Assembly (NCBI GenBank): GCA_045585875.1
Contig: JAZMZH010000211.1
Coordinates: forward strand, 1-45,331
From: JAVBQJ01 sp045585875
GTDB lineage: Bacteria > Verrucomicrobiota > Lentisphaeria > Victivallales > Victivallaceae
DNA: 45,331 bases
Direction of reading: 5' to 3'
How positions within the stretch are numbered: position 1 is the first letter of the stretch; the number at the start of each line of letters is the position of its first letter. The notes below the pieces were generated by a model, which did no database searches, was not told the origin of the DNA, and saw only the letters and a program-made list of their open reading frames with translations. The translations under genes were made by a program, and so were the position numbers. Shown piece by piece: positions 21,511 to 28,308 of the stretch.

Positions 21511-22338
21511 GTGCGGGCTGACGGGGAGAGATTTCTGCGGGCGGGCTATCGGAGCCGGCCTCCGTCGCTGCTGCGGGGCTTCTGCCGCATCCGTTCGGCG
21601 GGGCATTACTCCGTCGGGGCCGGATTTCGGGACCGGGTCATGCGCAAGGATTTTCTGGAACTCTTCTGGACGGTGCGGGGCTGCGGATGTTTTCGGTACG
21701 GAGATGAGGAATTCCGCCTGCCGGAGGGGAGTATCTTCTGCTATCTGCCCGGGGATCGCCACGAGGTTTTCGCCGGAGCTGGACCCTGGGAATACTGCTG
21801 GCTGACGCTGGACGGTCCGGAGGCGGGAGGGATCGCGGAGCGGTTCGGTTTCGGGCGTGCGGTGAAATTCGCCGGGCCCTGTCCGGCGGAGATTTTCGAC
21901 GAAGTGATCTCCTGTCTCGGCAGGGTCGATCCGGCGGGCGCCCGCACGGCGGAAATCCGCTGTTATGAACTGCTGTGCCGGGCGGCGAATCCGATCGGGG
22001 AGGCGGCCGTTACCCCCGGGCGGCGCTTCATGGAGCTGGCGGCGGAGAATTTCCGGAGGCCGGATTTTTCCATTGAGGAGGCGGCTTCCCGGCTGGGGAT
22101 GCACCGGAGCTCGCTGCATCGGATTCTGCGGGATGAGTGCGGGAGGGGGCCTCACGAATATCTGACGGAATTCCGGCTCCGGCGGGCGGCGGACATGCTG
22201 ACGGACGGCTGTCCGGTCTCCGAGGTCGCCCGCAGATGCGGATTCCGCACCGCCAACTATTTTGCGAAAGTTTTCCGCTCCCGTTTCGGCTGTCCTCCGT
22301 CCGCCTTTTGCCGGGGGGCGGTTTCCGGAACGGCATGA
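21511..22338 (+). CDS. AraC-family transcriptional regulator
   Basis: 275 aa from a GTG start preceded by GGAGG five bases upstream. An N-terminal cupin-like sensor (about 45-95, including FWTVRGCGCFRYGDEEFRLP and GSIFCYLPGDRHEVF) is followed by a C-terminal double helix-turn-helix: SIEEAASRLGMHRSSLHRIL (first) and PVSEVARRCGFRTANYFAKV (second), ending in the typical F-R-S-R-F-G-x-P-P-S-A. It is divergent from the GH2 gene and most likely switches it on in response to a sugar. Unusually rich in arginine and cysteine. Confidence 0.92.
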   Translation: MRADGERFLRAGYRSRPPSLLRGFCRIRSAGHYSVGAGFRDRVMRKDFLELFWTVRGCGCFRYGDEEFRLPEGSIFCYLPGDRHEVFAGAGPWEYCWLTLDGPEAGGIAERFGFGRAVKFAGPCPAEIFDEVISCLGRVDPAGARTAEIRCYELLCRAANPIGEAAVTPGRRFMELAAENFRRPDFSIEEAASRLGMHRSSLHRILRDECGRGPHEYLTEFRLRRAADMLTDGCPVSEVARRCGFRTANYFAKVFRSRFGCPPSAFCRGAVSGTA

Positions 22339-22367
22339 ACAAATTACGCACTTTGGGCTTTCAGCGG

Positions 22368-22396
22368 TTGACAAAGGATATTTTGACACTTATATT
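22368..22396 (+). promoter_or_regulatory. Consensus sigma70-type promoter of the 564-aa hypothetical gene
   Basis: TTGACA (22368-22373), 17-bp spacer, TATATT (22391-22396); five of six bases match at the -10 and all six at the -35. The start is predicted near 22403, about 67 nt before the ATG. Confidence 0.8.
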
Positions 22397-22469
22397 GAAT
22401 ACTTGCGGACAGGGGGATAAAACGGAATATCGGGCAGCATGAGCTGAAATTCCATAAAGAAAGGTTGTC

Positions 22470-24164
22470 ATGATGCGTATCATTACCTCCGGCGGGATAT
22501 GGAGATCATTGCTGATCGCCGGATGCGGTCTGGCTGTGATCATTTCATTGCTCCTGGCCGGTCGCGGGCTGACGCCGGGGCAGCAGGAGTATCATTGCAG
22601 CCGCTCCATGGAACACATTGCAGGAATGCTGGTCTATGATTCCGTTATGCGGAATGCCGCTCTGTCTCCGGTCGCGGATGTGAACGGGATGTTGAAGCGA
22701 CATGGAATTGTCAATCAATGTCCGATCACAAAATGCCCCTATCGGATTCTGATCGCTGCCGGAGAGCATCGGATCATCATTACGGAGGACCGCCGCCATG
22801 ACGGGACCATAAAGGAGAAAAAGGAATTTATCCTGGAATTTCCCGCGATAGAACCTGACGAAGAGGTTGTCCTCTGGCGCAGGACGGAGAATCCTTCCGG
22901 AAAAGTATTCGGAATGATCTTTCTGAAATGCCGTGATGATCGGAACCATACATGGCGGGGAGTCGGTGATTTCAAGCTCTTCGGGCGGAAGTTCGACAAA
23001 GATCTCCGGCGGCAGCTGGGGGAGGAATGTGCCGATATGCCGCCGGAACCGTCGGCGGAAGAGGAAAAACTCTTTGCCGGGGAGGAGGATCATGCCGTCA
23101 TGCGTCGGTTTTATGATGATTTCACCGGCACTTCGCCGCAGACGCTTCAGATGGTATATGCCCCGTACCCAGAAGCACTCCCATACGTCATGGCGGATCA
23201 TGATTTCCTGTGCGCATATCGCGAGTTTCTGGCCATGCTGCGTCTTCATGCGGATTCTTCTCAACAGGATTACGAATCGGCGGTGCAACCAGAACCGCGG
23301 GAGGAGAATCCGATGGCTTTTTTACGGAATCGGGAGATTCGAAACAGAGGGGATCATGTTTTTGAGATCACAACCCCGTCCGGATTAAAATATTCTGTAA
23401 AAATGGATCATGAGGGATATTTTGAAATCCTGTCCTGCGAACTTCCCGATCTTGCCGATGATCCTGACCGACTTGTGGATTTGGATTATTGGGAATGGAA
23501 ATGGAAATACGGCTCCGAGCTGCTGAGGAGATTTCCGCCGATGTCGTTAGAGGAACTCATAAGAAATATGCGCCGTTCGGTGCAGAGCTCCTCGGTTTCT
23601 TTTCTCCCCCGAAAACAAAGCGGACGGTATTTATTGAAGAGCATGAGGCGTTACTGCGAGTTTGAGGAGGGGAGACGCACAAGGCACATGGTCGATTATA
23701 CCGGCATGATTGTTGAAGCAACCTATCTGCCGGAAGAGAATAGATATCAGCTGAAAAGCAAGATCCTGAGTTCAGCGGACCCCAGGGAAGATGTTGAACT
23801 CATGTATGATGCCGAAACGTGGGAACGGATTTCGGATCATTCGGATTATGATATGGAGTTTATCGCGCTCATGCTGCATACTTCCGCCGTGCCCTGGGAG
23901 GATATGACACAGGGGCAATGTCGGGAAGTGGAGGATATGCGTTTTGAATTGACGGCGGTCGGATTGTCACAGGGGAATCCGCTGGCGTTGATTAAAACGG
24001 TTGTCATGGCTGAGTCCGGCAATCATTTTTTGGAGGGGAATTTGTTGTTGGATTTGAACAAAGGGAAGTGTATCGCGGCGGATTATCATTTCGTGGTGAC
24101 AACGGAGGAGCGGGATCAGGCTGTGGATGTTGCTGTTTACTCATTAGATGATGGCGCATATTGA
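22470..24164 (+). CDS. Hypothetical membrane-anchored protein
   Basis: 564 aa, not recognised. One N-terminal membrane helix (about 12-32, SLLIAGCGLAVIISLLLAG) followed by a long soluble part rich in Asp, Glu and Arg, probably facing outside. No catalytic motif stands out; CPITKC (about 80) is a possible cysteine pair. GAAAGG lies five bases before the first and eight before the second of two adjacent ATG codons. Its codon use and lower GC differ from the housekeeping genes, as for the next two genes, suggesting an acquired or fast-evolving block. It has its own strong promoter. Confidence 0.75.
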   Translation: MMRIITSGGIWRSLLIAGCGLAVIISLLLAGRGLTPGQQEYHCSRSMEHIAGMLVYDSVMRNAALSPVADVNGMLKRHGIVNQCPITKCPYRILIAAGEHRIIITEDRRHDGTIKEKKEFILEFPAIEPDEEVVLWRRTENPSGKVFGMIFLKCRDDRNHTWRGVGDFKLFGRKFDKDLRRQLGEECADMPPEPSAEEEKLFAGEEDHAVMRRFYDDFTGTSPQTLQMVYAPYPEALPYVMADHDFLCAYREFLAMLRLHADSSQQDYESAVQPEPREENPMAFLRNREIRNRGDHVFEITTPSGLKYSVKMDHEGYFEILSCELPDLADDPDRLVDLDYWEWKWKYGSELLRRFPPMSLEELIRNMRRSVQSSSVSFLPRKQSGRYLLKSMRRYCEFEEGRRTRHMVDYTGMIVEATYLPEENRYQLKSKILSSADPREDVELMYDAETWERISDHSDYDMEFIALMLHTSAVPWEDMTQGQCREVEDMRFELTAVGLSQGNPLALIKTVVMAESGNHFLEGNLLLDLNKGKCIAADYHFVVTTEERDQAVDVAVYSLDDGAY

Positions 24165-24267
24165 CTTTGGTGCGCATTTGTCTGTGGATAAAAATTTAGG
24201 TGCGACTATAAAATAATAATTAAAATCAAATTTTAATAAAGGTGGAGCATTTGGAGTTTTTGAAATC

Positions 24268-24378
24268 ATGAAAGACGATTGGTTTATATGGTTGCGTGAT
24301 AATACGTTTGTTGGAGAGGATTATGATATTTGGGCATATGGTGATTATAGGTTTCAAGTAACCATAACAGAGGATTAA
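24268..24378 (+). CDS. Small ORF, 36 aa, possibly a remnant
   Basis: MKDDWFIWLRDNTFVGEDY and 17 further residues; acidic and aromatic-rich. It stops three bases before the next gene, and the ribosome site of that gene (AGAGGA) lies in its last codons, consistent with coupling. The frame is open back to 24220, where the same frame is closed by two TAA codons; before them MAHIDFGAHLSVDKNLGATIK (24151-24216) reads in that frame. The whole 24151-24378 stretch may be a decayed gene. Upstream spacing of GGAG (11 bases) is poor. Confidence 0.35.
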   Translation: MKDDWFIWLRDNTFVGEDYDIWAYGDYRFQVTITED

Positions 24379-24381
24379 AAA

Positions 24382-25050
24382 ATGATTTCCCCCCAAAATT
24401 TAAGAATATTGCTCGTATCCTTTGTCGTAATTCTTATAACATTCCTTGTGTTACATTTATATAAAATTTACTTGATCCGCAAAGATGGTGAAAAGCTTGT
24501 TAAAGATAAATTAATACAGTACTCCATTGCAGGGGAAGATCATATCGGAGCAATTAATTGTTTCGAACATCCGCGCGGTTTTTTCTTTTCAACAGAACTT
24601 CTTCCCGGCGACATCGTTTTTGCGGATTACATAAAAAAAAGAGATTTATCCCTTGAAGATATGATCATCCCAAAAGATGACAAAAAGATTGAATGTACGA
24701 TTTTTACCGAAGACGGTTTTATTGAGAACGCTGATGAAGTTGAAATCAGCTCCCATTCTAATGTTGAGGGCGTTTTGGTTTCGTATGCTTCAGAAAAAGA
24801 GCTGCATCCGGAAATTCCATTGTCCATTATGAAAGGGAACCGGCATGTCAATTTTCGTGTATGCAATATGCTTCTTTCGCTCAATCCAAATAATTTTCAC
24901 TTCCATTTTTGCTCTGACTGCAATCCTAAAATCTTAAGAGGTGCCGGAGAATATCCTGATCTCAGATTGTATATGGTTGCCTGTGATAAAGGGAATTTTT
25001 ATTTCATTGCAGGGTTTATGAGCAGAAATTTTTTGTATGGGTGGAAATGA
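24382..25050 (+). CDS. Hypothetical membrane-anchored protein
   Basis: 222 aa, not recognised. An N-terminal membrane helix (about 8-27, ILLVSFVVILITFLVLHLY) is followed by a soluble domain of about 190 residues with little charge bias, ending NFYFIAGFMSRNFLYGWK. AGAGGA lies seven bases before the ATG. The gene is clearly AT-rich compared with the window, pointing to recent transfer. It follows the 36-aa ORF by three bases. Confidence 0.75.
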   Translation: MISPQNLRILLVSFVVILITFLVLHLYKIYLIRKDGEKLVKDKLIQYSIAGEDHIGAINCFEHPRGFFFSTELLPGDIVFADYIKKRDLSLEDMIIPKDDKKIECTIFTEDGFIENADEVEISSHSNVEGVLVSYASEKELHPEIPLSIMKGNRHVNFRVCNMLLSLNPNNFHFHFCSDCNPKILRGAGEYPDLRLYMVACDKGNFYFIAGFMSRNFLYGWK

Positions 25051-25072
25051 AAATGTAAGGGCGGAGAGCTGT

Positions 25073-25100
25073 CTCCCCGTGAAACTGTTTCACGGGGGAG
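25073..25100. other. Strong hairpin after the AT-rich hypothetical gene
   Basis: CTCCCCGTGAAA pairs with TTTCACGGGGGAG around a three-base loop, with one extra G. It sits 22 bp after the stop at 25050. No T run follows on either strand, so it may be a terminator of a weak type or an attenuator ahead of the broken membrane-protein gene. Confidence 0.5.
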
Positions 25101-25112
25101 AAATGTCCCTGT

Positions 25113-25930
25113 TTGACTTTCGTGAGCAGGATGATCGTACCGCGTCATGATTTCGTGATGTACTTGTTGATCATGTATGTTTCCCTGCTGCTGATTTCAG
25201 TGACGGCCGTGTTGTTGATTCATGCTGGAGGCCGGGTGATCGGATCTGTGCCCGGCGGGAAACGGTTTGCGGGGGAAGCGGCGTCATGGGGCCGTGCGAT
25301 AAAACTCTTTTCGGTCCGAAGAATTTTCCGGAATCACCGGATCGGATTTCTTTTCGGAGCCTGCGGTTACAGTTTCTTCATGATCCTGTTATGGAGGGAT
25401 TCGTGCCGCCCTCCGGCATGGACCGCCGAGACCTTTGCCGTCATCGCCCGCGGCATGGGGCTGTTGGGAAACTCCCCGTATGATGTGCTCAATGCTCCCT
25501 GGAGTGAGGATAATCCGGTTACACTGCTGATCCATATTATACTGTGGATCGCCTGGGGCGGAATCCTGGGCGCGGCGCTGGAACGTTTTGTCCGGAAAGA
25601 TCTTTCCGCGAAATCAGGCCGGAGCGGGGCAAAGAGGATATCCCTCTCCGATCCCGATTTCCGCTCCTGGCTCTGCGCGGGGATCTTCTGAGGGACCGCG
25701 GGAAGTCTGCTGCTGCTGGCCCTCAATCCCCTGTTTCTCCTTTTCGTGTGGGGATGCACCCTGGCGCGTCAGAGCGTATCCCCGGGGTATTGGACGATCC
25801 CGGTTTCTCTGCTCTGCGCAATGCTCTCCGGAGCGGTTTACGGGATCGTCGGATTTCATCTTTTTCACGGCGAGGCTCCGGAGGGCGGGTCCGGATTTTT
25901 TTTCAGGAAAATTCCCGGAATCGGATTTGC
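25113..25930 (+). pseudogene. Multi-pass membrane protein interrupted by an in-frame TGA
   Basis: One frame codes hydrophobic helices both before and after a TGA at 25689-25691. Before it: VMYLLIMYVSLLLISVTAVLL, IGFLFGACGYSFFMILLW and LLIHIILWIAWGGILGA. After it: SLLLLALNPLFLLFVWGC and IPVSLLCAMLSGAVYGIVGFHLF. The frame then merges into sequence complementary to the convergent beta-glucuronidase, so the original C-terminus is uncertain or lost. Starts TTG 25113, ATG 25131 and ATG 25158 are all possible; none has a good ribosome site. A CGA-to-TGA or TGG-to-TGA change would explain the stop. Family not recognised. Confidence 0.65.
25883..25929 (+). repeat. Direct repeat, copy A (left of the beta-glucuronidase gene)
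   Basis: GGGCGGGTCCG, GA, eight T, CAGGAAAATTCCCGGAATCGG, ATTTG. It differs from copy B (27918-27961) by two substitutions and short gaps of two and one bases, and has the same orientation. Confidence 0.85.
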
Positions 25931-25987
25931 AAAGTCCGACGCCGATGTGATGAAGATCGCCGCCCCGGGAGGGGGGAGGAAGCCCCC

Positions 25988-27667
25988 TTACCCAAATAAG
26001 GACGTGCACGCGCGAGCGGCGGAAATGGCATTGGGCCTGCCCCGCCCAATCTCCCTGAAAAACTGCGAAATGGCGTGCCATGCATATTGGGGGTGCCTGT
26101 ATTCGTCCAGCACGCCTTTGTTGTTGAAGCCGTGGGGATGGGCCCCGGCCTCCGTGATGTTGTGTGTGCGGTTGTTGCAGAACTGCCAGATGGCCAGGCC
26201 CGAAAGCCGGGAATCTCTGAAGGCCTTGCGCAACGCCGCCGTGTCCAGCTGCGCCTGGTACAGTTCGCTCCATCTTGTGCCATCGTCCCAGCCTGGAGTC
26301 GCCGATGCTCCGATTTCGCCGATAATGACGGGTTTGCCCGGGTATTTGCTGCAGACGAAGTCAAGCATCTCATCCAGATCCTCCTGAATGTCCTCCTCAC
26401 GGAAAAATGCCGTGGAATTGTGGATGTACCATCCCGGATAGAGGTTCAGGGTTATGATGTCAACCAAATCAAGGCATTGGTCCGCCTGGCGGGTGAAGGA
26501 CGCGTATGAAACCGGGCGGGAAGCGTCTTCCTCGTGAATGGCTTCCACAAGTTTCATGACGATGTCCCTGGCACGTATGTCGTCGGATTTCATTTCGTTG
26601 AGAAATCCCCAAATGACAATGCACGGATGATTGGCGCTGCGTCTCACCATATTCCTGGTCTGTTCCAGTGTTTTGCGCTGAAATTCGGGGTCGATGAGGG
26701 CTTCCGGCGAATCCTCCCAGCCCAGAGACTCGTCCCAAACCATGATGCCGAGCCGGTCACATTCGTCCAGCATCTCCTCGGACTGCGGATAATGGCTGCC
26801 TCGAATGAAATTCGCCCCCTGGTCGTGTATCATGCGCAGGTCGCGCATGAGCCTTTCCCGGGGCATCGCCGCGCCGAAGTCAGGATGCGCGTCATGGCGG
26901 TTGTAGCCCAGCAGTTTCAGAGGCGTCCCGTTCAGATGCAGACGGCTGTCCTTGATGGAAATCTGGCGGATGCCAAACGGGATGTCTCTGCATATTTCCT
27001 CCGTTTCCAGGCGCAAATGGTGCATGACGGGCGATTCGGGGGACCACAGCCCCATGCTCTCCGCAAGCGTGAGGGAGATATCCAGATCGCCGTTATGCGC
27101 ATTCATGTCGGTTGCGGGAGCGCCGTCAACGCTTATCCTGCATGGCAGGGTTTCGGGGAAACGACCGCCGAACTTCGCCCGCACGCGTATGGCCCGCGTA
27201 AGGTAATCCGTCGTCACAACGGAGATATGGTCAATCCAATATTCCTTTTCCTCGGACAGATCGACGTGTCTGTAGATGCCCCCGTATCCGCAGATGTCAT
27301 ACCATTCGTGAAAATTGGACGAGGGCGATTCGTCAAAGCGGTTGTCCGTGGCGATGACCAGTTCGTGGACGTCGAGGACACCGGCATTGAAACGGTAGTC
27401 GGCGGCCATATACGCAGTCTCGATTCGTCCCAGTTCGCGTCCGTCGAAATAGACGATCCCCCGCAGGCCCAGGCCGCCGATTTCCAGATGAACAAAGCCG
27501 CCGCATGTTACCATTCGCCTGTAGATGCCGACTCCCCGGGCAAACATATAGCGAGGATCCATGTCAAAACATCCGGGTACCATTAACTGGTCGTCAAATG
27601 CAATGGCGGATATGTCATCGGGCAGTTCATTGAGAAAGGCGAAATCCCATAATCCATCAAGGCGCAT
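25988..27667 (-). CDS. Glycoside hydrolase family 2, beta-glucuronidase candidate
   Basis: 559 aa, somewhat shorter than E. coli GusA (603). N-terminal sugar-binding domain (MRLDGLWDFAF; ARGVGIYRR; FHEWYDICGYGGIYRHV), Ig-like domain, then the barrel from about residue 245. The acid/base is Glu358 in HPCIVIWGFLNE and the nucleophile Glu451 in KPVIIGEIGA. NNKG at 515-518 fits the N-x-K motif that binds the glucuronate carboxylate in beta-glucuronidases, so I favour that activity over beta-galactosidase. No signal peptide. The start is set at MRLDG because that begins the conserved domain; the ribosome site is a weak AAGAAG. The gene with its promoter lies between two near-identical 45-bp direct repeats. 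Confidence 0.88.
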   Translation of the reverse strand: MRLDGLWDFAFLNELPDDISAIAFDDQLMVPGCFDMDPRYMFARGVGIYRRMVTCGGFVHLEIGGLGLRGIVYFDGRELGRIETAYMAADYRFNAGVLDVHELVIATDNRFDESPSSNFHEWYDICGYGGIYRHVDLSEEKEYWIDHISVVTTDYLTRAIRVRAKFGGRFPETLPCRISVDGAPATDMNAHNGDLDISLTLAESMGLWSPESPVMHHLRLETEEICRDIPFGIRQISIKDSRLHLNGTPLKLLGYNRHDAHPDFGAAMPRERLMRDLRMIHDQGANFIRGSHYPQSEEMLDECDRLGIMVWDESLGWEDSPEALIDPEFQRKTLEQTRNMVRRSANHPCIVIWGFLNEMKSDDIRARDIVMKLVEAIHEEDASRPVSYASFTRQADQCLDLVDIITLNLYPGWYIHNSTAFFREEDIQEDLDEMLDFVCSKYPGKPVIIGEIGASATPGWDDGTRWSELYQAQLDTAALRKAFRDSRLSGLAIWQFCNNRTHNITEAGAHPHGFNNKGVLDEYRHPQYAWHAISQFFREIGRGRPNAISAARACTSLFG

Positions 27668-27799
27668 TGTTTTTTCTTCTTTTCTGCAGGACTGTTGCCT
27701 GAGTGAATGTTGAATACCGGGAACCTCGGTCAATACCCTTTTGACGGAAAATCCGATTGTTTCTGTTTGAAAATCCCGCAATGAGATTTCCTGTACGTT

Positions 27800-27828
27800 A
27801 CATTAGCATTTTGGTTTTTCTTTGTCAA
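27800..27828 (-). promoter_or_regulatory. Promoter of the beta-glucuronidase gene
   Basis: Leftwards: TTGACA (27828-27823), 17-bp spacer, TAATGT (27805-27800). The leader before the ATG would be about 125 nt. The 27668-28308 gap otherwise holds repeat copy B, the rightward promoter at 27959 and a small ORF. Confidence 0.6.
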
Positions 27829-27917
27829 ATCTCCGCGACTGAAAAGCCGACGTTTCATTTGTCTTTTCCGGGAAACCTTTTTACGGGGATGCGCCGGAGG
27901 AGCGGGCGGCCGGGCGG

Positions 27918-27961
27918 GGGCGGGTCCGTTTTTTTTCGGGAAATTTCCCGGAATCGGTTTG
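27918..27961 (+). repeat. Direct repeat, copy B, with a 14-bp palindrome upstream of a promoter
   Basis: GGGCGGGTCCG, eight T, then CGGGAAATTTCCCG (27937-27950, perfect palindrome), GAATCGG, TTTG. The palindrome ends eight bases before the -35 box of the promoter at 27959, a place suited to an activator or repressor. Copy A lies 2035 bp to the left. Confidence 0.8.
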
Positions 27962-27987
27962 ACAGGAGGCCGCTTCCGGTGTATCTT
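27959..27987 (+). promoter_or_regulatory. Promoter upstream of the XRE-cupin-ligase gene
   Basis: TTGACA (27959-27964), 17-bp spacer, TATCTT (27982-27987). The start near 27994 leaves a leader of about 315 nt before the ligase ATG, long enough for a leader peptide or structured RNA. Confidence 0.75.
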
Positions 27988-28009
27988 AAAGAAATCGGCA
28001 ACTGATCTG

Positions 28010-28201
28010 ATGTCTCGCGGAAGCGTGTCCGCGGGCTTCGGATCGACGAAAATTCTGAAAGGCGAAATGTCCGGAAAAGTTGAAAAGGCTTCCAGTGATC
28101 TCCGCGCGTCCGTCCGGGATGCGCAGGGGACCTTTGCCGCTTTTTCCGCCGCCGGGATCTTTGCCGGTCGAATTAGCATTATCGACATTATTATTATGTA
28201 G
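28010..28201 (+). CDS. Small ORF in the ligase leader, 63 aa, isoleucine-rich tail
   Basis: Begins MSRGSVSAGFGSTKILKGEM and ends GRISIIDIIIM, with six Ile in the last nine residues. It starts about 16 nt after the predicted transcription start and stops about 107 nt before the ligase gene. No good ribosome site precedes its ATG, and I know no family for it. It could be a chance frame, a leader peptide or a small protein. Confidence 0.3.
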   Translation: MSRGSVSAGFGSTKILKGEMSGKVEKASSDLRASVRDAQGTFAAFSAAGIFAGRISIIDIIIM

Positions 28202-28308
28202 GACCGTCCGTACTGTTTCGGCATCGGGAGAGCGCGGATGGTCATGCCGGAGCTCTCCGGCTGAAATCCCGTTCCCCCATGCTTTCAACCCATAACCAGG
28301 GGAAAATT

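Noticed and set aside
25073..25100. Classical Rho-independent terminator
   Set aside because: The stem is strong but no T run follows on either strand, so it is listed only as a hairpin.
25746..26387. A separate rightward gene after the TGA
   Set aside because: Only the first part codes hydrophobic helices continuous with the upstream frame; the rest is the complement of the beta-glucuronidase.
27730..28245. Leftward 171-codon frame upstream of the beta-glucuronidase
   Set aside because: It crosses two promoters and the direct repeat, has no ribosome site and a composition typical of non-coding GC-rich DNA.
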